In this document: positions 25,731-47,000 of the stretch, in pieces | How positions within the stretch are numbered: position 1 is the first letter of the stretch | How the letters are laid out: each line of letters begins with the position of its first letter | Assembly (NCBI GenBank): GCA_020137815.1 | Contig: CM035350.1 | Span: 5,648,180-5,712,179 of the forward strand | Length of the DNA: 64,000 nt | Origin: Hormiphora californensis | Lineage: Eukaryota; Ctenophora; Tentaculata; Cydippida; Pleurobrachiidae | Direction of reading: 5' to 3' | Notes under the pieces: model-generated | Databases searched by the model: none | Told to the model about the DNA's origin: nothing | What the model saw: only the letters and a program-made list of their open reading frames with translations | Translations under genes and position numbers: made by a program

Positions 25731-26364
25731 GGTGACAGCTAGTAACAATTATCGAAAACAAGTTTCGTTACAGAGATCAAAACTAAAAAGACTGATCTTT
25801 GATACATTCCACTATCCGGGTAATAAACACTCAATTGTCTTCTTCAAAACTTTAGGAAGAACTTCCAGAACTTCCAGAACAATATAAGATTTTTTTTCTC
25901 TCAACTATACTTTCATGTTTTTGGCGGAATGAAGACACACAATTAGCTGGTGTTTATCACCAGATAGTGTATAACCAACATACAAAGATATAAGAGTCAC
26001 ACCCATCAAGTTAGAAGATAATAAAACTTCAACAGATGCGACCAAAAAAGTAACACCACTTGAGGCCATTGGGCTCTGAGAGTTCTCTGAAAAAAACAAA
26101 GGATAAAACAGGGGCATCACTCGGTATATGCGAGATCTCGATTGGCCAACGAGGCATCGCCTCAGTCGAATTTCTGAGGGGCTACAACATATCTCGTAAC
26201 AGACACAAAATAAGAAATGCCATCGTCCCTTTCTCCTACACTCACACACTTTCTCTCGTTATCTCTCACTGGAAACCCGCGACCAAATAACTTATACATA
26301 ACACATGCACACACACACACTGCGGCGGGGTGGGTCTCTGAGTGTTCATCTCTCTCGCTCTCTC

Positions 26365-35604
<9,240 letters not shown>

Positions 35605-35791
35605 CCTACACAGAGGGAGAGAGGATGGTGTATTGGGGGTCGGTGATATACAATATGGGGTAAACCACGGGTTGTATTGTGTTCAGAAAATCAAAGAAGT
35701 TTTCAAATCTTAAGATTTAAGAAGTAATAATTTCAACAGGGTAAATTTACTGTATACATTTTCATCAAACAATTAATATTGCCAACAAATC

Positions 35792-37222
35792 TCATGCTTG
35801 TTTCTTTATTTCGTCCCTGATGAATGCCAGTCTCTCCAGCAGGGGAGGGTGAGAGTAGGTGAAGGCAGAGTAGACATTATCAGCAAGAGGGAAACTAAGA
35901 TTATCAGCTACCATCTTCACTAAGGAACTCTGAAGGAGGGGTCCCTTACCCAGACCCACCGCAAAGGCATCCGCTTGGAACTCGAATCTTCGTGTTAGCT
36001 GGGTGGACAGGATACTGAAGACCTTGTTGATTGGCCCGAACATGTACTGGAAGATAATGGTCAGGGACATTAGGGTGGGTTGAGATCCATGGGGGAAACC
36101 AAAGTCAGCCAACATTTGCTCGTTTTTAACGAGTACCCCAAACAGATAGAACATGCCCAGAATAACTGCCTGGTTGATCAGGAGAGGCTTATACACATGT
36201 CCAAGATACCAATGTCCAAGTTCGTGTCCTAGCACTGCCACAACCTCCTCCTGGGTACAGCCCTTCTTCTTCTTCTCCTCGCTCTCCTCCTCCTCCTCTC
36301 CACTGGGAAACTGCTTTTTGTTACCATTCTCATCCAGGCCGAGAAGTGGGTTGCACGTCTCGTCTAGGAGGGTGTCAAATAACACTATCCTCTTGTTTTT
36401 GAAGAACCCGTAGAAAAATGCGTTGCTATGGTTGGACCGTTTCGATCCGTCCACAATGTACAACTTGGTGAGGGGGAAGTTGATACTGGAGGCAAGTTCT
36501 TCGATAGCCGTCTTCAAGGGTGACTCAGGTACAGGAGTGTAGGTATCAAACATTGGCGCGATGAAATCCATGTAAATGAAGAAGACTGCCATGGTGAAGG
36601 TAAAGACAAGGGCCCAGGCATAGATAAAGAAGTAATCTCCGCCCCACTGTATCAGATATATGAGAGGTGTCATTATCAAACTGGAGATAACATTAGAAAG
36701 GACTATCTTTTTAAGGGTGTCTTTGAAGTAAAACCCGAGTGTCATTTTGTTGAACCCATGTCGCTCTTCGATCACAAAGGTCCGGTAAAGCGACCAGGGA
36801 AGATGAATAACAGCCATGATGATAGATGACTGCCACAGAAATACATTTGACTGTATCAACTCGTGACTGTATCCCAAATACTCAATGCTTTTACCGGCAA
36901 ACTCCCAAAAGAATGGTGTGATGAACAAAAGAGACACGGCCAGCGTCTCAAAGTAACTGTAAAAGTCATGGATAATTCCAAAATTAATTTTCTCCAAGCT
37001 GTACCAGCGTGCTTTTGAATAAGTGTCATTGTCCATCAGCTTTTTGACATCTTCAGTTGGAGATTCTGTTTCCTTTACTATTCGCCGTTGGCGCCAAATC
37101 AGGTAGGTGTCAAATAGGAATTCCGCAGAAACGAATGCCAGGCTACAGTACATGTAGTTGACATTGTCGAATGAATCCCCAATTGTTTTAAGGAAATCGG
37201 AGACGCAACAGAGAACACCCAT
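35792..37222 (-). CDS. ZMPSTE24: CAAX prenyl protease 1 (ZMPSTE24/Ste24)
   Basis: Single-exon gene of 476 aa when started at 37222 (human has 475). The open frame continues upstream to 37540, but the extra 106 residues have no counterpart in the family and overlap the divergent promoter and KPNB1 exon 1, so the internal ATG (MGVLCC) was chosen. It encodes a multi-spanning ER/inner nuclear membrane zinc metalloprotease that cleaves farnesylated CAAX proteins; its classic vertebrate substrate is prelamin A. Visible family blocks are LPWSLYRTFVIEERHGFN, GGDYFFIYAW, KRSNHSNAFFYGFFKNKRIV, the zinc-binding HELGH, and RRFEFQADAFA with the third zinc-ligand Glu, then SHPPLLERL near the end. An acidic and Lys-rich loop (EEEEESEEKKKK) precedes the HELGH motif, as in the human protein. 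It is intronless in an intron-rich neighbourhood, so a retrogene origin is possible. It lies head-to-head with KPNB1, and TARDBP follows on the same strand. Confidence 0.95.
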   Translation of the reverse strand: MGVLCCVSDFLKTIGDSFDNVNYMYCSLAFVSAEFLFDTYLIWRQRRIVKETESPTEDVKKLMDNDTYSKARWYSLEKINFGIIHDFYSYFETLAVSLLFITPFFWEFAGKSIEYLGYSHELIQSNVFLWQSSIIMAVIHLPWSLYRTFVIEERHGFNKMTLGFYFKDTLKKIVLSNVISSLIMTPLIYLIQWGGDYFFIYAWALVFTFTMAVFFIYMDFIAPMFDTYTPVPESPLKTAIEELASSINFPLTKLYIVDGSKRSNHSNAFFYGFFKNKRIVLFDTLLDETCNPLLGLDENGNKKQFPSGEEEEESEEKKKKGCTQEEVVAVLGHELGHWYLGHVYKPLLINQAVILGMFYLFGVLVKNEQMLADFGFPHGSQPTLMSLTIIFQYMFGPINKVFSILSTQLTRRFEFQADAFAVGLGKGPLLQSSLVKMVADNLSFPLADNVYSAFTYSHPPLLERLAFIRDEIKKQA

Positions 37223-37517
37223 CGTCACAGCTGGCGGGAGAGTGACGGCAGCGAGGCGGAAAAGAGGGAAAAAACAGCAAAAAACCGAGAACCCAAATAA
37301 AAAAATCGCGATCCGACCAAAAAATATTTTCGCGCGCATTAACTGCGCGGCGTTAATCTTTATTTGCGCGTCGCAAGAATAATTCGTTCGTCCAAGGTCA
37401 ACATTTTGCGGAGGAGAAAGCACATGAGTTTGGCGCGTTCTTGGCGCCGAATACAGACAGAAAAAGTACATTGCCTTCTCCACTGGGTATCTGCAGCCCA
37501 TGCAACTGACCGCCACT
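37223..37517. promoter_or_regulatory. Divergent promoter of ZMPSTE24 and KPNB1
   Basis: Only 295 bp separate the two inferred start codons on opposite strands. The interval has GC/CpG-rich clusters (ttcgcgcgcattaactgcgc and tttgcgcgtcgc at about 37329-37375). It also has two E2F-like motifs, tttggcgcg and cttggcgcc, at about 37431-37448. No TATA box was seen. Promoter function is inferred from the geometry. Confidence 0.6.
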
Positions 37518-40500
37518 ATGAATGAAGTTGAACTTAGCAAGGTTCTTGAGGCTACAATATCCTCTGGTGAGAATTGCCGCCTTTTTGTGATAGTTTTGAA
37601 TATAGATTTGTGATTATAATTGTGAACCTACCTGATCTGAGCGTGTTTGACGACCCCTGTCTTTCAGATATTGTTGCCATTCAATCTGCCCAACGTTACC
37701 TTGAAAATGCAGCCGCCTCAAATGTGGTATGTATTGGCCCATGTATGGGGATAATGTATGCTCCATAATGTATGCTCCATTATTACGAAATTTCCTCTAT
37801 TTCTTGTCCAATTCCCATCTTTCGTATTTTTTTTCTCTAGAACTCGAGAGCAGGAATTATTATGTATGGTTTAATATCATGAGAAGATGGGGTATAAAGA
37901 GGGTGTTTTTGTTTAAACTTTTAATATGTAGGGAGTATTTCAAAAATAGAATACCTGAGAGTGAGATTTAATGCCGTGAGAAGAAACATGTAATGTTCAG
38001 CAATAAGCTGTGTAGGCAGAATGGGCGAGAAAAAGAGCGAGAGAATAGAGATAAAGAGAGATAGGAAAATATAGGTTTGAATATAAGGTACTAGTCAATG
38101 TAAGTAATTCGGCCATTATACACCATTATACACGGTGTTCATTTTGGATCTTTACAAGCGTTGGGCTTCACCCAGAAAAAAGTTGACAAAATTAGCTCAT
38201 GAAACTTCATACTTGGACCATTCTATGCCCTCATTCAAGGTTCCTGGTGTTTTCGGAGCTCTAGCACCCCGGTAAGTGTGTTTTTGGCATCAAAACTACC
38301 AGAAGGAATTTTTGCTGGCGCTGAGACTTTGCTAGAGTCTTTCCAGCCACTTTTTTCGAAATTCTGAGACCGAAAAACATATCCAATCATCATAAAACTT
38401 TGGGTTTGACATAGAAAATACCCAAAAAACATTTTAGCAAAGTCTCAGCACCAGCTAAAAATTCCTTCTGGTAGTTTTGATGCCAAAAACACACTAACCG
38501 GGGTGCCAGAGCTCCGAAAACACCAGGAACCTTGAATGAGGGCATAGAATAGTCCAAGTATGAAGTTTCATAAGCTAATTTTGTCAACTTTTTCTGGGTG
38601 AAGCCCAACGCTTGTAAAGATCCAAAATGAACACCCTGTATAATGGGAGAGGCTCAATTAACAAGAGATCCACGCATGTAGGGGAGGGGGGCGCAGGGGG
38701 CGCCATGGCGCCCCTTAAATTTCGGGGAATGGCGCCCCTTACTTTTCGGGAGATGGGGAGTGCAGTAGGCCATGCCCCCCACTTTTAATTTTTCAGGGTG
38801 GAAGCTATAAAATTTTGCCGCCTATTCTTATCTCTATCGAGGTATATAGAGATTGAGAGCGATTGATTGACCAGCCCATCGTTCCACTTGTACAGTTTCG
38901 GTATTTCTCCCACTGAAACGGGTTATCTGTCGTCTCAATGTACAACTTTCGAAATTCAAAGCCAATCAAGAAGGCCTCCGCCTAGTTTATCACTGTGCAG
39001 TGTGCATTGTACAAAGTCATTGTACAAATCGTTCACTTTTGATTTCGGAATTCGGTTACCCAACACTAGAACCAGCTCCAGCTCAGGTCGGTTGCATGTA
39101 AGTCATGAACGAAGATTAGGGACTCCTTTTACCCAAGATGGTTTCATCATGGTTTGGAGCAGCTAAATTTGGTCCCCAAAATAGTGAAAATTTGCGACTT
39201 TTACCTCGAAAATCTCGAAAATTTTCCGAATGATTAACCACGGAATTCATTCATTTGTCACGTGACATTACACATGGGTCACGTGACATTACACATGTCA
39301 CGTGACATTACACATTGGTCAAAATTTCGCCTACATCGATCACGTGATGGATCTCTTAGATCTCTTAGAGATCATCACGTGATGGATCTCTCAGAGAAAA
39401 GTCTTAGAGATCATCACGTGATGGATCTCTCAGAGAAAAGTCTCAGAGATCATCACGTGATCGCGTCGGTGTGTGTGTGTGATCGGTGGTCGGACCGTGG
39501 AGATTCTTTGTTACCCATTTCACGTTCATGTTTTCCACTGTTTGCTCGAATCTCTTCGCACGGGACTGGGTCATAGATATTTACATGTATGTTTGACAAT
39601 GTGTATTCTGTATTTATAATGCCCAACTTGAAATTTTCCAACCAACCAACCAACCAACCAACCAGTTGACTTCAAAAACTTCAAAAAACTACTTTTATAT
39701 GCTATCAGTGACTATTATTACACTTGTTTAGGTTAGTTTCATGCTTAATACATATTGTGGCAAAGTTATCCGTCCTTGTCTGCCCTTTTTCTACCACAAA
39801 TTAGGATATTTACAATGATTCCTAGCCATGAAATCCATGGCACAATTTGGTGTAAAAAATTTTTTGTAAAAACAGATTTCATTTTCATTCTATAACTCAA
39901 AAAGTTGCCTAGAAAATGCTAAGAAAGTGTTTCAAAATTTTTTTTTGGGGCCACACCCTTTTTGCCAGTTTCACAAAATGCAAATTTTTTATTAAGGGAG
40001 TAGTGAAAAAAATATGGACACCAAAATCATCAGCAGCCTCGAGTTTATATAAGAGTTATGAAGCAACATAGGGCCTATCTCCAACGGTTTAGGAGATATG
40101 AGTTTTTGAAGTTTTTGAAGTTTTCCACTCTAAGTTTCTCTTTGAAGTTTTTGAAGTTGACTTCAAAAACTTCAAAAACTTCAGCCGCCCCCCCCCCCAT
40201 TTTCTACTCTATATGGGGATCTCATTACGCACAGTGGACTACTGGGTGAAATGTGGGATCTGATACTCACTGGGATGATCTGATCCTCAGTGGGGTGATC
40301 TGATCATTGGTGTGGTGATCTGATCATGGATGGGGGGATCTGATTCTCAATGGGGTGATCTAATCATGCATATTGGGTGATGTGATCTGATCTTGATGAT
40401 AGTAAGATAGTATGTATCTATGTTAGAGATCAGGTCAAAGTGGGAAACTTTCTTAGAGATTAGGAGAGTCAAAGTGTGAAAGTTTCTTAGAGATTAGGAG

Positions 40501-43500
40501 GGTCAAAGTGGGAAACTTTCTTAGAGATCAGGTCAAAGTGGGAAACTTTCTTAGAGATCAGGTCAAAGTGGGAAACTTTCTTTGAGATCAGGTCAAAGTG
40601 GGAAACTTTCTTAGAGATCAGGTCAAAGTGGGAAACTTTGATAGTAAGATAATATGTGTGTATTGGGGTATCTCACTGCAGCTGCATATAATATTACTAA
40701 TCCCTAGCAAGTGAGAGTACACTGTGTAGAACAACTATGAAAGGCAACAAACCGGGGACTCAGCAATTATGATTGTTTGAGTTATAGACTATAGTGTGAT
40801 GGTGTAAACTGTATAAAGCAGTTCCTACCTGACTAAATATTTCTCTTTATCGTCGGAAATTATGTAATCGGCAGCCCTATCCCGGGTGGGAACTTGAAAA
40901 AGAGGTGTAGGAGGGGACTTGAAAAGGGGCGAGTGGGATGTCAGGGGTGATTGTCACAGTTTCACCCCGTTTGTAATTTAACACCTTCACATTCCTTTCA
41001 CTGTTCCACGGATAATCGCTACCCAAATTATGTAATTACACACAGCTGCTACATCCAACATTTTCTATTTTATATCAGAACAACTCACAAAGATTTATGC
41101 CCAGAATACAACCATATCCGGAAAACATTTAGAATCGGTGACAAAAACGGGCTCCACCAACGTAGCATAGCTCACCACAATTAGAAGTAGCTCTTACTCA
41201 AATAGAATGTCAAATTAAAAATTAAAATTAAAAAAAGTCTAGGCCAATCCGCGAAAATTAATGCCCTCGAAAATATATGGTTTTACAGTAAAAGGTTAGG
41301 CCTCTATTCCCTCTAACCCCCCTGTCCCTTCATCAGGAGCTGCTTCTTGGTGCGTTGTCCAACCGCCTCGCTGACGGGAAGGAATCTCAGAATGCAAGAA
41401 AGGCGGCTGCGATCCAGCTGAAGAACCACCTGACTAGTAAGGATGAGGTGGTCTTGGCACAGTACCATCAGAGGTGGATGTCATTTGATGTCAACAACAG
41501 GGCCGCCATTAAACACAACGTGAGTAACAATCCCTTATTTACGAAATTACCCCTGCGTGAGCGACCTTTATATTTGAATACAACGTAAATTGGGTGGGGT
41601 GACTTCGTAACCAAGTACAACCCCTTGGTTTCAGAACCCACAGGAAGCTGGAAGAGGTAACTTGGTTACCAAAACAATCCCCCGCACACCTAGTTAACAC
41701 AAAAACATAGGTTAACGCCCCCCCCCCCCCATCAATACCTCCGTCCACACAAAGACAGCAGGATTACTAAAACAGTAATTACTGTGATTTGTGGGGATTG
41801 TGTCCTCCGTTGTTTAGTACAGTTCATGTATATTACTATAGTTTCTAGGTACAATATACCTCAACATGTGTACACACTAAACAAACACACACACACACAC
41901 ACACACTCATGTTTACACACTCCTTTTGGCTGTTTCATGGATATAGATTATAGCGACAGAGTTCATTCAGCAACAATCAATTGGCAGTCAAAATGATCTT
42001 TGTAAAACTCGTATATGGATTTACTGTCATGTTTTCTAAACTAAATACTAAAACCATCATGACTGTTAGGCTATAAGCATACTGATCGTGATGATCATAA
42101 TCAGTTAAAAAGATGAAGTGTGTTCATGGTTTTGATCATCATCATCTGCAAAAAACTGCAGTGTGCGGAACATTTTGATCATCACGTAAGAGCTGGCCCT
42201 GGAGCCGTCTCTTAAGTTGGATGATGATCATCAACACCTAGTGTGCGCACGTTCGTTTGTTTGTTTGTTTGTTAAAGACGTCTTAGGAACCTGGGATACT
42301 GAGTTCTCCCCCTCATCTTGGTCTACTCTGATAGTATTTTCATGCTAGCCTTGATGGAAAATATAGGGGAGACCCCAGTAACTCAGTCTTACTCCAACCG
42401 ACATACACGATACCCAGTGGTACACTTGTTGGTACCGAACACAGAGTCAGATGCGGGGGACATCGCTGTCCTGGGTATCGTGCCGGATCTTGAAGTGTCT
42501 CCGACGTGGAGGGATTTTGGAAGAAGTGGGAATCGGGAAGAATAGAAGAGAGAGGTTGAGGAGCACATTTCTGATCTGAGAGGTCCCCATGATGACTCGA
42601 GGACAGTCGGGGAGATCAGAATGGCTATAATAGGTGTTGTCCAGTGTAGTCTATAGGTTGTAACGAAGTTCCTGTAACAGTTGGAGGGTAAGGATAATGG
42701 GAAAGGGAAGTGAATTGGATTGGATATAGTTTCATGAATATTTTAATGGGTGGAAGCTGTGGGTGGTTGGCTGTTCGTGGCAGAGGGATATGGCTGTCAA
42801 TCCAATTAACACTGCTGTACAGAACCACCAGGAGATTTTGGGCTGTGGGAACCATAACCTGGGTGGCCGGAATGGTGGCGGGCGTGGAAATAGTAGCCAG
42901 GACAGACTATGCCGTGGCTCCTATTATCCTTGTGTTCAGGGTTGCAAGAAACAACATACTATCAACACTAGACAATAAAAGACCTTAAGATATAACATAA
43001 TAATCATATTCTATAAAGATAGGGTAGAAGGAGAGGGGTGGGTGGGATAGGGTGGGATGGAAGGAGTCAGAGATAGGGTGTCAGTAGAGAATCGGGTCGG
43101 TCAGATGAATTATAAGATATATGATAAATAAATGGCTCACTGAACGACAGACAATGACAGACAAACTACATATTAACAGGTAGACTGACAGACAGACTAT
43201 TTCTTATCTGTTTGGGTATATTCTGCATAGTTGATAGTAGTTGGAGTGACTGTTGGTTTTAGGTACGTGGGGTCCACAAAGAAAGGTCGTGCGAGGGCAG
43301 GTTTAGAGTTACGGGGCAAATTTACCGTGTGCGCACGATCTAAGATCTTATGGAGGGCTGTAGTCATGTGATATGTACCACGTAGTATGAATTCGCGCGC
43401 TCTGAGAGGCTGTTGTACAGGTCACGTGATATGCGACAGTCTCTCAGAGCGCGCGACTCGCAAGAGGGAGATAGCATCATCATCATGAGCACACTGATCA

Positions 43501-43992
43501 TGATGATCATGATCAAAAGGCAAGTTCCAGCAAGTTGATCATGGTTTATGATGATCAAACGTGCGCACACTATGGTTTATGATGATCAAACGTGAACACA
43601 CTATGGTTTGAGAGCATCATGATGCATCAAGCCTCCATCATGATGATAACCATCAGTGTGTGCGCTTCTTTGATGGTGAACAGCAAAACCTCCGCACACT
43701 GACCTGATTATGATCATCACGATCAGTATGCTTATAGCCTTATAAAACTAACCGTGTTTTCTACTAAACTATTACATGACTGGAATGGTTATTAAGTGGT
43801 TATTAAGTGGTTATTAAGTGGTTAACTCCTATCTAACCGGTAGGCCTAAACCACCCAAATCATGATGAATTACACCATATAATACAATTAATTTTCAAGG
43901 ACAATGAGGTCCCAATAACAAGCTTGTTCTATGTATGTGTCTTCATTAATTAGCTGTACCCGTGGTTTGTCTATCTGTATATGTGGCCTTCT

Positions 43993-44046
<54 letters not shown>

Positions 44047-47000
44047 TCTCTCTCTCTACATGATAGGTACATGCTTGGCTGTGTTCCATCTTTTCACCGT
44101 TCCTAAGAAGAGCGTTGAATCGGCGGATGCAATATGCACACATTTTATTTTGAGTCTTGAAATACACAGAACAGAGACAATATCATTTTCCTCCTTCCTT
44201 TTCGGCCTCATAGCATCCTCGATCCTCAATACAATTAACTCATATCTAACGAAATAAAAAGTAACATTGCGCCCAAAGTAAATCAGAACTAGTTATCCCT
44301 CAGTTGCACTCAAAATCAATAGGATATTATAGTTATCATCCTCCCTCAGATCCTGCAAACCCTGGGAACGGAGTCCTCCCACCCCTCCAATGCTGCCCAA
44401 TGTGTGGCTGCTATTGCCCAGGTGGAGCTCCCTCTAAACCAATGGCCCGACCTTGTTCCCTTGCTTGTGGCGAGTTGCACCAGTGAGAATTCCCAGCTAA
44501 AGGAAGCTTCCATTGAGGCTCTCGGATACATAGTGGAGGACATTGTAAGTAAAACAAGTTGGGAGTTTTTGAAGGAGAGAAGGAAACATAGAATGCTCAT
44601 ATGATAGATAACAGTGGGTTATTTATGGGTTATTTATGAACATGATAAAGGGTGGATGAAGGAAAATTTCTCCGCTCAATCTATGATACACAGAGTGAGG
44701 GGTTGTTGAGCGCGCGCGCCGAGCCTCTCTCTGCTGTACAAAGCAGATCTGGAAAACACATTTGGCGCGCTGCGGTACATCCCATCCCACAGAGTGCGGC
44801 AAAAAAACATGTCCCTGATTTAGGGTGGTATGGTACTCTCATTACGTCATGAAACTAACGACCTAGGCCAGTCATTTTTTGTCATTTTGGGGCCGTTTGG
44901 TGAACTGAGACATAACAAAGGTTTTCCACTTGTATTGTACTCCTATGGGGTCCTAGAAACACCAAAAAAATTGTTCACTCCAACCGAGGTGAAGAAAGTG
45001 CCCAAAATGGCCACGCCCTTTTTGCCTGTATTTTCAGCCTTGACCAAAAATAGCAACTTTGTTTTGGATTGGAGTAGAAACGTAAATGAGGGCACTAAAA
45101 TGTGTAGAATGAGCAGCAGAATCGATTGGTACCAAGCAGAAGTCGTTATCTCATCAGGTTCGAGAGATAATTGGATAATTAGGTATGCGCATAACCGTTT
45201 TTGAGCCATATGGCTATAGCCGCTCAGGAGCGGTTTCAGAAATTTTGCTTCACAGGAGCTTGTTTAGCATATAAAATTTAGTGGGGGTAACAAATATGAA
45301 GTTTTTATTGCATAAGGTCAATGAGTTATTCAACTTTAAAGATCGAAAAATGGGGGTAAAAAGTCGAAATTTGGTTCATTTTCCTTCATTTTACCCTCAT
45401 TTTTCGATCTTTAAAGTTGAATAACTCATTGACCTTATGCGATAAAAACTTCATATTTGTTACCCCCACTAATTTTTATATGCTGAACAAGCTCCTGTGA
45501 AGCAAAATTTCTGAAACCGCTCCTGAGCGGCTATAGCCATATGGCTCAAAAACGGTTATGCGCATACCTAATTATCCAATTATCTCTCGAACCTGATGAG
45601 ATAACGACTTCTGCTTGGTACCAATCGATTCTGCTGCTCATTCTACACATTTTAGTGCCCTCATTTACGTTTCTACTCCAATCCAAAGCAAAGTTGCTAT
45701 TTTTGGTCAAGGCTGAAAATACAGGCAAAAAGGGCGTGGCCATTTTGGGCACTTTCTTCACCTCGGTTGGAGTGAACAATTTTTCTGGTGTTTCTGGGAC
45801 CCCATAGGAGTACAATGCAAGTGGAAAACCTTTGTTATGTCTCAGTTCACCAATTAAGCAAAAAGTGACTGGCCTAACCTCCTTTCCCAGGATCCATCCA
45901 TCTTGGTTCACAAGTCGGACCAGATCTTGACTGCAATCATTAATGCTATGAGGAAGGAAGAGCAAAAGTAGGTTTTGCAATTATATCCACCTATATTTTA
46001 CTGTTTCTGCCAGGCATTTTTTGAATATCAATTTTCTGTGTTTAGTGATAGGGTACGAGCAGCCGGAGCACAGGCATTGTGCAATGCATTGGAGTTCTGT
46101 AAAGACCAGTTCAACAAAACGGTAACTATTAACTGCTTCTCCCGAGTTAGAGATATAGGCTGCATCTAACCTACCACCTCAACAAGATAGAAGTGGTACA
46201 CAATATGATCACTAACCTCCCACCCCCCCCCCCCCCCCCCCACAATATGATCACTAACCCCCCCATACCATGGCAGGTGGAGAGGAACTATATAATGCAG
46301 GTGATATGTGAGGGTACCCAGACTAACAACATCAAGTTGCGGGTAGCGGCACTACAGTGCCTCTCCAAGTGCATGTCCCTGTATTACAAGTACATGGAGC
46401 ATTACATGAGCCAGGCTCTCTTTGCCATCACTCTCTCCGCACTAGACAGCCCTGAGGACCAAATCGCCCTCCAAGGTACTTTAACCAACAGTATCAGACG
46501 TTCCGTAATAACCTTTCACTGGGCGCAATTCGCAAACCAATATATGTTTGGGAGTATCAAGTCTTGAAGGGGGTGTCCAATATAAACCGTTGCAGGTATT
46601 CTGGTCCACAACTTGTGACGATCCAATATATTAACCCCTTTCACCCTGCAGGTATTGAGTTCTGGTCCACCACCTGTGACGAAGAGATGGATCTCCAGAT
46701 TGAGGCCCAGGAGGCTGCTGAAGTTGGTGAACCCCCCGATGTCGTCTCTAAACACTACATGTTGGGGGCCCTCCAGTACGTGATACCGCCCCTCCTCAAG
46801 AGGATGACTATCCAGGAGGAGTATGACGACGAGGATGACTGGAATCCAAACAAGGCTGCTGGGGTGTGTCTGATGTTGGTGGCGCAGTGCTGTACCAACA
46901 GTGTTGTGCAGTATGTAGTGGGGTTCCTGGAGCAGATCAACCATGAGAATTGGAGACACAGAGATGCTACTATCATGGCGTTTGGTAGTATTGTCGATGG

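Larger units (their letters stand above)
24462..26364. other. Intergenic region between convergent genes
   Basis: No gene is supported. It contains inverted repeats (a short hairpin at about 24730-24775 and the hairpin entry at 24930-25075), two poly-G runs near 25134-25147 and 25224-25241, and a (GA)n tract at about 25622-25730. The receptor and TARDBP converge here, so both 3' UTRs probably lie within it. Confidence 0.5.

Noticed and set aside
37223-37540. N-terminal extension of ZMPSTE24 by 106 residues
   Set aside because: No counterpart in the family. It would overlap the divergent promoter and KPNB1 exon 1, and the internal start gives the expected length.
38867-39166. 99-aa open frame in KPNB1 intron 2
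   Set aside because: Ser-rich with no recognised domain and no splice or start support.
42318-42988. Open frames of 70-90 aa inside the KPNB1 intron 3 element
   Set aside because: Short, with no recognisable transposase or other domain.
44830-45980. Two near-identical frames of about 90-100 residues on opposite strands
   Set aside because: They are the two arms of one fold-back element in KPNB1 intron 4. There is no start context, domain or splice support.
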